DNA of 35,785 bases. It comes from CAZKEW01 sp964580435. GTDB lineage: Bacteria; Acidobacteriota; Aminicenantia; Aminicenantales; UBA8522. The stretch lies in NCBI GenBank assembly GCA_964580435.1, contig CAZOKP010000019.1, positions 1 to 35,785 on the forward strand. Reading direction: 5' to 3'. Position 1 is the first letter of the stretch, and every line of letters starts with the position of its first letter. The position numbers were made by a program, and so were the translations under genes. Below the pieces are notes generated by a model, which saw nothing but the letters and a program-made list of their open reading frames with translations, was not told where the DNA came from and ran no database searches. Below, piece by piece: positions 1 to 9,628 of this stretch.

Positions 1-203
1 TAGATGGCATCTCTATTTCCGTAATGGGGGCGGGTCCTGTCGCGGTTCACCCCCGGCGCCCTCGCGGTCAATCATGTTGTTTCCAGAGCCAAAGACCGGG
101 GCATCAAACGCTCGGGGCGGCGGGGGGCCCCCGAACCACGCCACCCTCCCCTTCTATCAGCATAGGGCTATCACGGAATTGGAAGTGCTTCTAATCTTTC
201 CGG
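1..203. other. Gene-free left edge
   Basis: I see no convincing gene here. A short open frame (about 24-195, plus strand) has proline/arginine-rich low-complexity sequence and no ribosome binding site. A GC-rich palindrome (GGGGGCCCCC, near 122-132) has no following T-run, so I do not call it a terminator. The region may hold the tail of a gene that lies mostly outside the window, but nothing in it is recognisable. Confidence 0.4.
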
Positions 204-232
204 TTGGCAATTAAGGCGGTTTTTCTTAGAAT
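204..232 (+). promoter_or_regulatory. Sigma70-type promoter of the DUF72-lysA pair
   Basis: TTGGCA (204-209), a 17-base spacer and TAGAAT (227-232) form a near-consensus promoter. The predicted transcript start (about 239) lies within the ribosome binding site GGGGAGG (237-243) of the gene at 250, so the leader would be only about 11 bases. Confidence 0.6.
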
Positions 233-249
233 AGTGGGGAGGATTTTGC

Positions 250-1167
250 ATGAGCCGGTATTTCATCGGGACGGCTGGCTGGAGTTACAAAGACTGGGAA
301 GGGACCGTCTATCCGGAAGAAAAAGGGACCGGATTCCACCCGCTGACCTTTCTTGCCAGCTGCATCAATATCGTCGAGGTCAACAGCACTTTTTACCGAC
401 CCCCCGCCTTGTCGATGTCCCTCTCTTGGGTCAAAAAAGTGGCCGGCTTCCCTGAATTCCTTTTTGCCGTTAAGGTCCATCAAGTCTTCACCCATGAGAG
501 GAAGAACTGGTCCCGGAAGGATGCGGATGACTTCAAGCTTGGCCTCGAACCTCTCCGGGCCAAGGGCAGGCTGGCCTCGCTCCTCTTCCAGTTCCCCTGG
601 TCGTTCGTCCATTCCCCCGATCACTCGGATTATTTGATCCGGCTCTTCAAGCTTTTCTCCGGATACCCCATGACGGTCGAAGTCAGACACTCGTCCTGGG
701 AGGATCAGAGCTTCTACAAGGTACTCGCGGAATACCGGGTCTGTTACTGCAACATCGACCAGCCGGTGCTCCGAAACTCCATAAAACCCAGCGCTTTGTC
801 GACCATCTCGGACTTTTCCTATGTCCGGCTCCATGGAAGAAACTACAAGGACTGGTTCAGAGAAGGGGCCGGCCGCGACGAGCGCTACAACTATCTCTAC
901 GCCAAGGACGAACTGCAGGAGTGGGTGGACAGAATCAAGGAGCTCGGCCAGAAGACGGACAAAGTTTTTGTCATTACCAACAACCATTACCGCGGTCAGG
1001 CGCTGGCCAACGCTCTCCAGATCAAAAACATGGTCAGCGGAGAGGAGCTGGACATCCCTCCCCTGCTCTTGAAAAAATATCCCGTACTCCTGGAGATCGC
1101 CAAAAAACTGGCCCAAGGCCAGCTCGGTCTTTTCCAGGGAAAAGACGACAACAAGGCGGATGGATGA
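250..1167 (+). CDS. DUF72 (YecE-type) family protein
   Basis: This 305-residue protein is a full-length DUF72 member. The family adopts a TIM-barrel-like fold and its biochemical role is not established. The recognisable start is the family's N-terminal pattern, YFIGTAGWSYKDWEGTVYP, followed by the FAVKVHQVFTHERK segment (about residues 73-86) and FVITNNHYRGQALANA near residue 240, which matches the conserved C-terminal N-N-H/Y region of the family. The ATG at 250 follows a strong GGGGAGG site with 6-base spacing. Its stop overlaps the start of the next gene in an ATGA arrangement, so the two are probably translationally coupled. The link to lysA is only positional. Family assignment is confident; function is unknown. 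Confidence 0.9.
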   Translation: MSRYFIGTAGWSYKDWEGTVYPEEKGTGFHPLTFLASCINIVEVNSTFYRPPALSMSLSWVKKVAGFPEFLFAVKVHQVFTHERKNWSRKDADDFKLGLEPLRAKGRLASLLFQFPWSFVHSPDHSDYLIRLFKLFSGYPMTVEVRHSSWEDQSFYKVLAEYRVCYCNIDQPVLRNSIKPSALSTISDFSYVRLHGRNYKDWFREGAGRDERYNYLYAKDELQEWVDRIKELGQKTDKVFVITNNHYRGQALANALQIKNMVSGEELDIPPLLLKKYPVLLEIAKKLAQGQLGLFQGKDDNKADG

Positions 1168-2411
1168 AGATGTGGTGGGAAAATAAATTTCTTCGGATGA
1201 AGAACCGGAAGCTTTATCTTAACGGAAAGGAGGCGACTCGAGTAGCCGCAGAATTCGGGACTCCGCTTTTCGTCTATAGCCGGGCGCAGATCCTAACTAA
1301 TTATGCAAGACTGCATGAGGCGTTCTCCCGGCAGGCCACATTAGAGGCAAGAATCTATTACGCCATGAAGGCCAATTTTCACAGGGAGATCCTTAAGCTG
1401 CTCCGCGGCCAAGGAGCCTGGATCGACGCTGTCTCCCCTGGAGAGGTCGATGAGGCCCTCCGGTCTGGTTTTCCCGGCCGAAGGATTCTATTCACGGGGA
1501 CATCCGTGAGCAAAGACGACATCTCCCGAGTCTTCAACTGCGACGGGGTCATCGTCAACATTGATGCGCTGGAGCAGTTGGAGCTGATGCGGGAAATTAA
1601 GAAAAGGGATTTCAGGTCAAAAAAAATAAGGGTCTCCATAAGATGGAATCCGGGAGCCGGCCGCGGGTTTAGTCCCCGCGTGGTTACAGCAGGGAAAAGG
1701 TCTTCTGATAGGACGCCGGTCAAATTCGGGATCGAAGAAAAAAAGGTTCTCCAAGCCTTCGAGAAAGCCCGATCTTATGGTTTCATCCCCGTGGCTCTCC
1801 ACCAGCATCTTGGCTCGGGATGGGTGATGGAGGATTACGACGCCGTCATAGCCGCAGCCGGAAAGATGATTCAAACGGCCGCTCGTCTGGAAAAGAAAGG
1901 TGTCTATCTGGAATTCCTGGATTTTGGGGGCGGGTTCGGACCCAGATACGCCAAAAGCCAGGCGCTTTTCCCTCTCGAAAAGTATGCGCGCCACATCTGC
2001 CGGCAGATCGCCGAGGCTGGACTCAAGATCAAGGCTATCGCCGTCGAGCCGGGAAAATACCTGGCGGCAGATGCAGGCGTCCTCCTCCTCAAGGTGGAAT
2101 ATGTCAAGGAAAGCTACGGCCAGCTTTTCGCTTGTGTTAATGGCGGAACATACAACTGTCTTCCCCGGCCTGCCATTTACGCTCAAGCTTACCATGAGAT
2201 CGTCAATTGCGGGCGGGTGACCGGAGGGAAAATCAGGCCCATCACTGTGGCCGGCAACCTCTGCGAAACAGGAGACATCTTTGGAAAGGAGATCCCGATG
2301 CCCCTTCCCCGAAGGGGCGATATCCTGGCTGTTCTGCATGCCGGAGCTTATGGCCGGAGTATGGCATCCAACTTCAATTTGAGAGACATTCCCCGGGAAA
2401 TTTTTGTCTAA
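1164..2411 (+). CDS. lysA: Diaminopimelate decarboxylase (PLP, fold type III)
   Basis: It probably decarboxylates meso-diaminopimelate to lysine, the last step of lysine synthesis in the cytoplasm. With the ATG at 1164 it is 415 residues, the usual LysA length. Visible family marks are YYAMKAN near residue 65 (PLP lysine K69), HQHLGSGW, the FGGGFG glycine loop, EPGKYLAADAG (the EPGR phosphate-binding motif with K for R), CETGDIF (active-site C-E-x-D) and the C-terminal AGAYG. The frame is open upstream to 921, but that part overlaps the DUF72 gene. The start at 1164 has AAGGCGG just upstream and makes an ATGA overlap; ATG at 1170 or 1197 is possible. It ends convergently with the next gene. 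A related ornithine/arginine or carboxynorspermidine decarboxylase is the alternative, but the C-terminal motif set favours LysA. Confidence 0.85.
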   Translation: MKMWWENKFLRMKNRKLYLNGKEATRVAAEFGTPLFVYSRAQILTNYARLHEAFSRQATLEARIYYAMKANFHREILKLLRGQGAWIDAVSPGEVDEALRSGFPGRRILFTGTSVSKDDISRVFNCDGVIVNIDALEQLELMREIKKRDFRSKKIRVSIRWNPGAGRGFSPRVVTAGKRSSDRTPVKFGIEEKKVLQAFEKARSYGFIPVALHQHLGSGWVMEDYDAVIAAAGKMIQTAARLEKKGVYLEFLDFGGGFGPRYAKSQALFPLEKYARHICRQIAEAGLKIKAIAVEPGKYLAADAGVLLLKVEYVKESYGQLFACVNGGTYNCLPRPAIYAQAYHEIVNCGRVTGGKIRPITVAGNLCETGDIFGKEIPMPLPRRGDILAVLHAGAYGRSMASNFNLRDIPREIFV

Positions 2412-3334
2412 GCGCCCAGAATGTCTCTCAGAGCCGCTTCAATCTCAGGATACCGGAACTTATAGCCCGCCCTGAGAAGAGCGGCCGGCAACACCCTTTG
2501 CCCGGAGAGAAGCGTCTCTCCGGCCATCTCGCCAAAAAGGAGCCGGAGCAAAAATGCGGGCACAGGAAACCAAGAAGGACGTTCGAGCACTCGTCCGAGA
2601 GTCTTGGCGAATTCCTTCATGGTCAGGGAGCAGGGCGAAACCAGGTTAAAAACGCCGCTCGCGTCTTCCCGTTCAAGAAGAAAACGGATGGCCGCAATTT
2701 CGTCTTTCCAATGGATCCAGGGGAACCACTGCTTTCCGGCGCCGAGCGGACCTCCGACAAAGAAACGGAAAGGTTTAAGAAACCTGGGGAGAGTACCGCC
2801 GTCTTTCCCCAGAACAAGCCCTGAGCGGATGACGATGCGCCTCACACCGATATCTTCGACTTCCCGGGTGGAGAGTTCCCAATGGCGGACTGTCTCGGCC
2901 AAGAAACCTTCCCCGGACGGCGATGACTCATCCAAGGATTCATCATCCTTTGGACCATAATAGCCAACGGCTGAAGCCTGGATGACCGTTTTTGGCTTTA
3001 CCGAAGCTCTGTTGACAGCTTCCGTAACGGCCTTCCCGGCGTCGATTCGGCTCTGGATGATGCGTTGTTTCCGTTGTTCCGTCCAGCGGCCTGCTCCGAT
3101 ATTTTCACCGGCCAGGTTAATGATAGCGCTTGAGCGCGAGGTGAGTTCCAGCCAGCCCCGGGATGTCTTCCCATCCCACCCAGCAATGATGGCCTCATCT
3201 CCGAACCGCGCCCTGGCCTTTTCCCGGTCCCGGGTCAGGACGGCAATGTCATAGCCGTTCTCGGCCAGGTCTCGGGACAGAGCTCTTCCTATAAACCCCG
3301 TCGCGCCGCTGATGATGACCAGTCCACGACTCAT
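2408..3334 (-). CDS. TIGR01777-family NAD(P)-dependent epimerase (YfcH-like)
   Basis: This 308-residue protein is an extended SDR of the TIGR01777 family. The Rossmann motif GATGFIGRAL sits at residues 10-19. The family-specific segments are INLAGENIGAGRWTEQRKQRI (about 92-112), the YYGP catalytic region (about 149-152), GPLGAGKQWFPWIHWKDE (about 216-233), FNLVSP, and a C-terminal DUF1731 portion ending near LRAGYKFRYPEIEAAL. The substrate is unknown; members are commonly annotated as sugar-nucleotide epimerases without proof. It lies 30 bases downstream of the peroxiredoxin on the same strand, so the two probably share a transcript. Its TAG overlaps the convergent lysA stop by four bases (2408-2411), leaving no room for a terminator between them. 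Confidence 0.88.
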   Translation of the reverse strand: MSRGLVIISGATGFIGRALSRDLAENGYDIAVLTRDREKARARFGDEAIIAGWDGKTSRGWLELTSRSSAIINLAGENIGAGRWTEQRKQRIIQSRIDAGKAVTEAVNRASVKPKTVIQASAVGYYGPKDDESLDESSPSGEGFLAETVRHWELSTREVEDIGVRRIVIRSGLVLGKDGGTLPRFLKPFRFFVGGPLGAGKQWFPWIHWKDEIAAIRFLLEREDASGVFNLVSPCSLTMKEFAKTLGRVLERPSWFPVPAFLLRLLFGEMAGETLLSGQRVLPAALLRAGYKFRYPEIEAALRDILGA

Positions 3335-3364
3335 CTTTCACTCCCGCTGGGTTTGAATCTGTTC

Positions 3365-3832
3365 CTATTTTTTGAGAAAGTGGATGATCTCCTGGATATC
3401 AGGCAATTGAGGAATCTCGTAGACTTTGACAAAAGCGATTTTCTGATTCTCATCAATGATGATGTTGGCTCTCTCCGAAAATCCGTTCTGATCGCGGAAA
3501 ATGCCAAAAGCTTTGGCCACTCCGCCATGAGGCCAGAAATCAGAAAGAAGCCTCGTCCGGGAGATTCCCAGCTCTTTGGCCCAGGCATTCTTGGATGGAA
3601 CCGTATCGACGCTCAGGCCGAGAGCGACCGCGTCGAGCCCCTTGAAGGTCTCCCCATTCTGCTCCAGCGACTTCATCTGTTCAGCACAGACCTTTGTCCA
3701 GGCCAGAGGATGGAAGGAGAGCAAGACTTTTTTGCCTTTGAATTCGGACAGGCGGACCTCTTTTCCATCCTGGTCCTTGAGGGCGAACTCCGGCGCTCGG
3801 CCTCCGATCGTTAAACCAATTGTTTTGTTCAT
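3365..3832 (-). CDS. Single-cysteine peroxiredoxin (AhpC/TSA family)
   Basis: This 155-residue thioredoxin-fold peroxidase reduces H2O2 or organic peroxides. The catalytic PxxxTxxC motif is present as P42-L-A-W-T46-K-V-C49. C49 is the only cysteine, so it would work as a 1-Cys enzyme needing an external thiol or partner for resolution. The pattern PLAWTKVC differs from the usual FTPVC and is typical of an AhpE/Bcp-like subgroup in anaerobes, a point I make from family memory. A strong ribosome site (GAGGAGG, about 3844-3850) precedes the ATG. In an organism that encodes an oxygen-sensitive activase next door, a protective role is plausible but inferred. Confidence 0.88.
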   Translation of the reverse strand: MNKTIGLTIGGRAPEFALKDQDGKEVRLSEFKGKKVLLSFHPLAWTKVCAEQMKSLEQNGETFKGLDAVALGLSVDTVPSKNAWAKELGISRTRLLSDFWPHGGVAKAFGIFRDQNGFSERANIIIDENQKIAFVKVYEIPQLPDIQEIIHFLKK

Positions 3833-3948
3833 GAGTCAAAACCTCCTCGATTCTTTCTGCGCTCGCACAAGGAGCAGTCCATATTATGACAAGGATGAGC
3901 CGGAGTTTTCAAGAGAAATTTCTACTTAATCGATAGTTTTAGTATTAA

Positions 3949-6900
3949 TTAACCGGAAACACCCACTGTCACGGCCCGCCCCGAGGCCTTTTTTCTTTTG
4001 AGATAATGGATGTACGGCTCCAGGTTCTCGTTGGGATTCTGAATGCCGTCATAGAACAAATGAATCACGGGCACGCCGTGTTCGGCTTCGACCCAGTGGA
4101 GCAGGGCATTGCTGACAACTCCCGGGCAGCAATAAAGCGGGTTGATATGAACGAACGCATCCGGCTTAAAATGTTTCAGATAATAGAGGATCTTCATGAC
4201 ATTCTGGGCCGTCTCACCCTCGAGTTCAGGAGGGATTCCGAGGTCTCTGAGATCCTTCAGGAGTCTTTTGTCCATGAGCGGATGGGCCGGCCCCAGAACC
4301 GGGCTGGCCATCTTCCGGAACTTGCGGTCGTAATGCCTGACGAAGGTGCTCAACCCTACCGCCTCCGCGAGAGTGCGATAAGACCTGTCCCGGATGGACT
4401 TTTCAATCCTGTTCAGATGGTTGAAATGACTGAGGTCAACGTAGGAGGCGGCCAGGGCTTCTCCTCCGGCCTCTTCGATCGTCCTTTCGACCTCCTGGTT
4501 GAAGGCCGGGTTGCAGACCACATAGAGGTCGCCGAGGATGACGAGTAAAGGACGGTCGCCGGGAAACGGGCAGACTTTGACCGCAGAATAGTCCTTGACC
4601 ACGTCAAGGAAAGCCGCTTGAAGACTTCGCTTCTCGACGATCGCCCGGCTGAGCTTTTCGAGGGTCATCATTTTAACGTTTTCGGCATCTCCTTTGCGGA
4701 TTTCATAAGGCCGTATCTTCGCCGTCATCTGATGGATAAGACTAGCCATAACAAAAGCCTTAAGGAGAGATACGTTTAAAGAAAAAGAAAAATTCCGGTC
4801 GGCCACCGCGGTCGAGAAAATCTTGATGTCTCCAAGCCCCATTTTTTGAAGGCCGGAATGAACCGCCAGAGGAATCTGGGGATAATTGCAGCTGAGCATG
4901 CTCGTGGGAATAAGGGCAGCGGTCCGGCGGCAGTCCAGTTTGTGCTTTTCTATAGTCTGCACGATTCCACCAAGAACGGCCGCCGTAGGAATACACTCCC
5001 CTCCTCCGACAAGTTTGAGGCCGCGGAAAATGGACTCGGGTGTCTCTTCTGCGAGGATGCATTCAAACCCGAGGCGAACAAAGACGGCTTTGGCCAGGGC
5101 CGTCGCGACGTCATCCACGTGCGGAAGGATCCAGACCTTATCCTGCGTCATCGGCACAAAGGCAAAGGGCTGGCCTATCTTCGGCTCTCTTCTGTCCCAG
5201 TTGCGAAAAGACTCCAAGGCGGCCTCGATCCGTGTTTGATAACCAACTTCAGAGCTGAGCTCATCGAGCTGGAGAATCAGATAAGGCTTGCCCTGCCTTT
5301 CCATGAGCTCCTTGAAATAGCTGATGATGAATGAATCCGGGCTGCAGCGGAAATTCGTGACATAGACCGGGAAAAGTTTTGGATTCCGCAGGACGAGCTC
5401 GGTGGTCCGGAGGATTGTTTTGCCGTAGTGCCAATGGACTTTGCTCAGATAATCTTCGGTGTATTCGGCAGGGACAGAATCGAAGCTGAGCATGTCCGGC
5501 GTCAGAACGCGATAACCGTACTGCTGGATCAGGTCGGGGATGTTCTGGTTCAAAGAACTGTCCAAAAGATTATAGGGCCTGCCCAACAGGACCACGGCAA
5601 ACGTGTCTTGGTTCTCAAGCTCGGCCAAAGCTTTCTCACCGTGCCGCTTCAGGTTTTCCTCCAGGATACGGAAGTGATCCCAGCTTGCCGCAAAAGCCCG
5701 GCGGACCTCCTTCTTGGAGAGGCCGAGAGGCCGGCCGAGCGTCTTATATAAAGAGTCAGCCACCTCATCCCGCTCAAGCTGAAGGTCAACGAGCGGGAAA
5801 AGTAGGTTCTTTTTTTTGTTGAATAAGGATGAATTCTGGAGAATCACCGGCATGTAGGACGTATAATAGCAGTAGAACGTATGCTCCTTTGTTTCCTGCC
5901 GTTGTGGCCCCTTGACCATGACCGGGAAAAAAATAAAGTCGGTCTCTTTCTCCTTGAGCCAGTCCACGTGGCCGTGAGCCAGGAAGATAGGAGAACAAAA
6001 CTCCGCCTGCGCCAGGCCTTTTCCCCTCTTCAGCATATCCTTGTCCTGCGGTGATACCAGGGTCTTAAAACCCAGGCGGGAAAAGAATTCTTCCCATAAA
6101 GGCAGATATTCCACCAGCGGCAGCGCCCGAGGGATGCCGATCCTTGCCTTTCGGCGGTGCGCCGGGCGGGGAGACATTCGGCTGGATTTAAGCGCCCTGC
6201 TGTAAACCTTAAACACGGATTCAAAAGGAAGCCGTTTGTCTTTGTAGACCTTGTCCTGATACTCCCGGCCGCACTGAAATCCCCAGGCGGCTTTTTCCTC
6301 GCCGGCCTGGACCACGGTTATTTGACAGTTATTGCGGCAGAGAGAACAAATCTCACTGTGCTGCTCATGCGTCCACGAGGAAAATTCCAGCCCGACAAAA
6401 CCGGACTTTCCCATTGTCTTTTCCTTGAGTAAAAGGCAGACGCCCAGAGCGCCGGCAAGATGGCAATAGCGCGAAACCCGGATCGGTTTTTCAAGTTCGA
6501 CTTCAAAGGCGGCCACAAGAGCCTTGTTCTTTGCCGTCGCTCCTTGGAAACAGATATTGTTCCCCACTTTGGCCAGGCCGACAACACGCATCAGGTAATT
6601 ATCGCGGATGGAATGCAGCACCGAAGCCAGGAGCTCTTCCTTGGGCCAGCCCTCAGAGAGAAGCCGGCTGAGGTCGCGCTCCATATAAACCGTGCAGCGG
6701 TCGGATATGATTGGGCCGCTCCTTCCCATGGCCAAACCGGCGCAGTCTTGGAGACGGACATTCAATCTTTCGGTCTGCTCTTCGATGAACGAGCCGGTCC
6801 CTGCGGCGCAGATATAATTCATCAGGCCCTGGACGACGGCGCCTCTCTGCACTCTGATGAATTTGGAATCCTGGCCTCCGATCTCGATAATCGTGTCTAC

Positions 6901-8145
6901 ATTGGGGTCAAGAGATACAGCCGCCTTCGCATGGGCGGTGATCTCGTTGATAATGAGGTCGGCATGAATCAATTTCCCGATGAGCTGCCTGCCCGAGCCC
7001 GTCGTCCCGGCGGCGACCCAGGCGAACTTGACCCCGTACCGCTCTTCCAGGTTAGAGATGGTTTGGAATAATTTCTGGACAGCGCCCACGGGCGCCGACT
7101 TGGTATAGGTATAGAGCCCGAGGAGGACTCTTCCCCCTTGAGTCAGGACCAATTTGGTGCTCGTGGAACCGACATCCAGGCCGAGATAGACTGGATAGGT
7201 CTCGCCCGGGGCCAGGTCTTCATAGAGCGTGACCTCGACATCTCCCTCTCGCCAGGTCCGCTCCTCATCAAAGTTCGGATACGGGGAACGTTCTAGCCGG
7301 AGCGGAGGATTGAGGGGAATTTTCCTGCCTAGGTCAAAATGCCCGGTTTCACAGAGAGACCGGAGAGACACTATCTCTTCAGCCTGCAAAGCGGCGCCGA
7401 TAGCCGGAATGACCTCGGCATCAGGGATGACTTCGATTTTGCGGCCGAGAATGCGCTCCAGGCCGGCGACAACCCGGCTGTTAAGAGCGACGCCCCCGGC
7501 CATGCACATATCGCCAGTGAATGTCCTGTCTTTGATCAAAGTATCTGCCAGGCACTGGGACACTCCATCGCAGAGCCCGGCGGTGATAGCGGCAGGCGAA
7601 TGCCCCCGCTGCTGGCTGTGAATCAAGTCGGTCTTGGCAAAGACGGCGCAGCGAGTGGCAATCGAGGGGGGAACGCCCTCAAAACGCCCGGCTTTCTCTG
7701 CCAGCTCTTCGATTCCGATGCCCAGCCGGACAGCCTGCTGGTCGAGGAAAACGCCAGTCCCCGAAGCGCAATCGGTGTTAATATCGTGGCCGCTGTAAGA
7801 GCCGTCTTCATTAAGCTTTATCAGCAAAATGTTCTCCCCGCCAGCAAGGAGGATATATTTGGGAATTCTCTGAGCCGCCCACTTCACTCCCTCGACAGAG
7901 GCCACGACATCGTTGATTCTCAGGGTGCGGCTGAAAATTTTTGCGCCCCTTCCGGTAAAAGCGACCGGGGCCCGCGAAACGTCCAAGGAATTGAGTATCT
8001 CCGTCAAGGTTTTCTTGATGTCACCGTGATGGAAGCGGTAGGATTTGGAAATCAGTTTTTTATCCTTGAGGACAGCGACACCCAGGGTGACCGAGCCGAT
8101 ATCGATTCCGATCTTGACGTTGTTCTTCATAAGGCCAATGGGCAT
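3949..8145 (-). CDS. Giant 2-hydroxyacyl-CoA dehydratase activase (BadF/BadG/BcrA/HgdC-type, DUF2229)
   Basis: This 1398-residue protein belongs to the large 'CoA-substrate-specific enzyme activase' family (YjiL-like), where about 1400 residues is normal. It has two ASKHA ATPase domains, at about residues 9-262 (IGIDIGSVTLGVAVL) and 318-575 (YLGLDVGSTSTKLVL). A CxxCxxxC segment (SLCRNNC, about 602) comes next, then DUF2229 from about 668 (IGIPRALPLVEYLPLWEEFF), then a C-terminal HgdB-like reductase or scaffold portion with conserved cysteines (LYCCPGVVSNALLHWVE). Family members use ATP hydrolysis to push a low-potential electron from an Fe-S cluster to a partner enzyme, but the partner of this fused form is not established. 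The start is unclear: Met at 8145 and MKNN at 8130 both lack a well-spaced ribosome site, while GGGGAGG lies 28 bases upstream. Confidence 0.88.
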   Translation of the reverse strand: MPIGLMKNNVKIGIDIGSVTLGVAVLKDKKLISKSYRFHHGDIKKTLTEILNSLDVSRAPVAFTGRGAKIFSRTLRINDVVASVEGVKWAAQRIPKYILLAGGENILLIKLNEDGSYSGHDINTDCASGTGVFLDQQAVRLGIGIEELAEKAGRFEGVPPSIATRCAVFAKTDLIHSQQRGHSPAAITAGLCDGVSQCLADTLIKDRTFTGDMCMAGGVALNSRVVAGLERILGRKIEVIPDAEVIPAIGAALQAEEIVSLRSLCETGHFDLGRKIPLNPPLRLERSPYPNFDEERTWREGDVEVTLYEDLAPGETYPVYLGLDVGSTSTKLVLTQGGRVLLGLYTYTKSAPVGAVQKLFQTISNLEERYGVKFAWVAAGTTGSGRQLIGKLIHADLIINEITAHAKAAVSLDPNVDTIIEIGGQDSKFIRVQRGAVVQGLMNYICAAGTGSFIEEQTERLNVRLQDCAGLAMGRSGPIISDRCTVYMERDLSRLLSEGWPKEELLASVLHSIRDNYLMRVVGLAKVGNNICFQGATAKNKALVAAFEVELEKPIRVSRYCHLAGALGVCLLLKEKTMGKSGFVGLEFSSWTHEQHSEICSLCRNNCQITVVQAGEEKAAWGFQCGREYQDKVYKDKRLPFESVFKVYSRALKSSRMSPRPAHRRKARIGIPRALPLVEYLPLWEEFFSRLGFKTLVSPQDKDMLKRGKGLAQAEFCSPIFLAHGHVDWLKEKETDFIFFPVMVKGPQRQETKEHTFYCYYTSYMPVILQNSSLFNKKKNLLFPLVDLQLERDEVADSLYKTLGRPLGLSKKEVRRAFAASWDHFRILEENLKRHGEKALAELENQDTFAVVLLGRPYNLLDSSLNQNIPDLIQQYGYRVLTPDMLSFDSVPAEYTEDYLSKVHWHYGKTILRTTELVLRNPKLFPVYVTNFRCSPDSFIISYFKELMERQGKPYLILQLDELSSEVGYQTRIEAALESFRNWDRREPKIGQPFAFVPMTQDKVWILPHVDDVATALAKAVFVRLGFECILAEETPESIFRGLKLVGGGECIPTAAVLGGIVQTIEKHKLDCRRTAALIPTSMLSCNYPQIPLAVHSGLQKMGLGDIKIFSTAVADRNFSFSLNVSLLKAFVMASLIHQMTAKIRPYEIRKGDAENVKMMTLEKLSRAIVEKRSLQAAFLDVVKDYSAVKVCPFPGDRPLLVILGDLYVVCNPAFNQEVERTIEEAGGEALAASYVDLSHFNHLNRIEKSIRDRSYRTLAEAVGLSTFVRHYDRKFRKMASPVLGPAHPLMDKRLLKDLRDLGIPPELEGETAQNVMKILYYLKHFKPDAFVHINPLYCCPGVVSNALLHWVEAEHGVPVIHLFYDGIQNPNENLEPYIHYLKRKKASGRAVTVGVSG

Positions 8146-8277
8146 ATGATAGAAGTGACTTATTATTTCAGTTTCCTCCCCAATAAATCAAGTCTCCGCA
8201 GGCCGGTTGGAAGCATCTCTTTTTCTGTGATGAATAAATAAGCCCAATGAACACAAATTTGAGGAAGGTTTCCTGGC

Positions 8278-8306
8278 TTGACAGGAGGACGCCAAAAAAA
8301 TATAAA
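8278..8306 (+). promoter_or_regulatory. Near-consensus sigma70 promoter of the DUF2961 gene
   Basis: TTGACA (8278-8283), 17 bases, then TATAAA (8301-8306). The predicted start near 8313 gives a leader of about 67 bases before the ATG at 8380. It lies in the divergent region between the activase and the exported-protein run. Confidence 0.7.
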
Positions 8307-8379
8307 TCCCCTGGGTGACTAGAATCTTATTGGGGACAGCTCTGCAGCTGAATCGTCCTCGAGTATTAAAGGAGGAGCA

Positions 8380-9540
8380 ATGAAAAAAGCATTGGCTATG
8401 GTCTGTTTTATCCTCTTTCTTGGTGTGGTCTTCGCTCCCGCCCGGGAAGAGAAGACATTTGACGGGCTTTATCTCAACCTTGGAAACCTGTGCCGACTGT
8501 CTCATGCTCAAACGCGCTCGATCAGTCCCGAAAATTTTACTGGAGAGAAAGGCAAAGCCGGTATGTCGACCAACGGTCCGGCCATGAAAGCGGCCCGGGA
8601 CCTCGGCCAAGGTTGGAAGGTCTCGCCGTACGTGGTCATCAAGCCCAAGGAAACATTTGTTATGGCCGACGTCCAGGGATCAGGAGCCGTCCAGCAGATC
8701 TGGTTGACTCCGTCCGGCAACTGGCGCTTCGCCATCCTCCGGTTCTATTGGGACGGCGAGACAGAGCCTTCGGTCGAATGCCCGGTCGGCGATTTCTTCG
8801 CCTGCGGCTGGGGCCGGTACGCTCAAGTCTCCTCCCTGGCTGTTTGCGTCAACCCCGGGAGCGCCCTCAATAGCTACTGGCAGATGCCGTTCCGCAAAGG
8901 GTTCAAGATCACGGTCGAAAATATCGCCGAGGACACCTTTTCCGTATACTACCAGATCAACTATACGTTGACCGACGTTCCCGAGGATGCGGCGTATTTT
9001 CACGCCCAGTTTCGCCGGGTCAACCCCCTGACCTATAAAAATGTCTATACCATACTCGACGGCGTCAAAGGATGGGGCCATTACGTCGGCACCTATGTCG
9101 CCTGGGGCGTGAACAACAACGGCTGGTGGGGAGAAGGCGAGATCAAATTTTTTATCGACGGCGACAAAGATTTTCCGACGGTCTGCGGGACCGGCACAGA
9201 AGACTATTTTTGCGGCTCTTACAATTTCGATACTAAGGGCCCGGACGGCAAAAGCCGATACACGGAGTTCACGACGCCTTACAGCGGCCTTGCCCAAGTC
9301 ATCCGGCCGGACGGCCTCTATGATTCACAGCAGCGCTTCGGCCTCTACCGCTGGCACATCCTGGACCCTGTGCGCTTTGAAAAGGACCTGAAGATAACAA
9401 TCCAGGCCATCGGCTGGCGCTCGGGCGGGAGATATCTTCCCCTCCAGGACGACATCTCTTCCGTCGGCTTCTGGTACCAGAAAGAACCTCATGCTCCGTT
9501 CCCGAAGTTGCCCGATAAGGATTCTTTGGAAATCATCTAG
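8380..9540 (+). CDS. Exported DUF2961 family protein
   Basis: The 386-residue product begins with a clear signal peptide (MKKALAMVCFILFLGVVFAPA), so it acts outside the cytoplasm. The body matches DUF2961, a jelly-roll family linked to carbohydrate-active proteins; some related members are reported as glycoside hydrolases. Recognisable parts are LGNLCRLSHAQTRSIS near residue 31, the GSGAVQQIWLT strand near 103, FFACGWGRYAQVSS, and the conserved GTGTEDYFCGSYNF near 270, whose acidic residues are the likely active-site patch. The start is supported by AAAGGAGG (about 8368-8375) five bases before the ATG and by the strong promoter upstream. A glycan target is inferred from the family, not seen. 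Confidence 0.85.
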   Translation: MKKALAMVCFILFLGVVFAPAREEKTFDGLYLNLGNLCRLSHAQTRSISPENFTGEKGKAGMSTNGPAMKAARDLGQGWKVSPYVVIKPKETFVMADVQGSGAVQQIWLTPSGNWRFAILRFYWDGETEPSVECPVGDFFACGWGRYAQVSSLAVCVNPGSALNSYWQMPFRKGFKITVENIAEDTFSVYYQINYTLTDVPEDAAYFHAQFRRVNPLTYKNVYTILDGVKGWGHYVGTYVAWGVNNNGWWGEGEIKFFIDGDKDFPTVCGTGTEDYFCGSYNFDTKGPDGKSRYTEFTTPYSGLAQVIRPDGLYDSQQRFGLYRWHILDPVRFEKDLKITIQAIGWRSGGRYLPLQDDISSVGFWYQKEPHAPFPKLPDKDSLEII

Positions 9541-9628
9541 GTTTTGGGCCACGCGGCGCCGGAGACAATAGCGGTGTGGGGTCTTGGGCATATTCGTCGA
9601 TATCCTGGGATGAAAACGGAGGGAAAAA

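Noticed and set aside
24..195. Short plus-strand reading frame at the left edge
   Set aside because: Low-complexity Pro/Arg/Gly product, no ribosome site, no recognisable domain.
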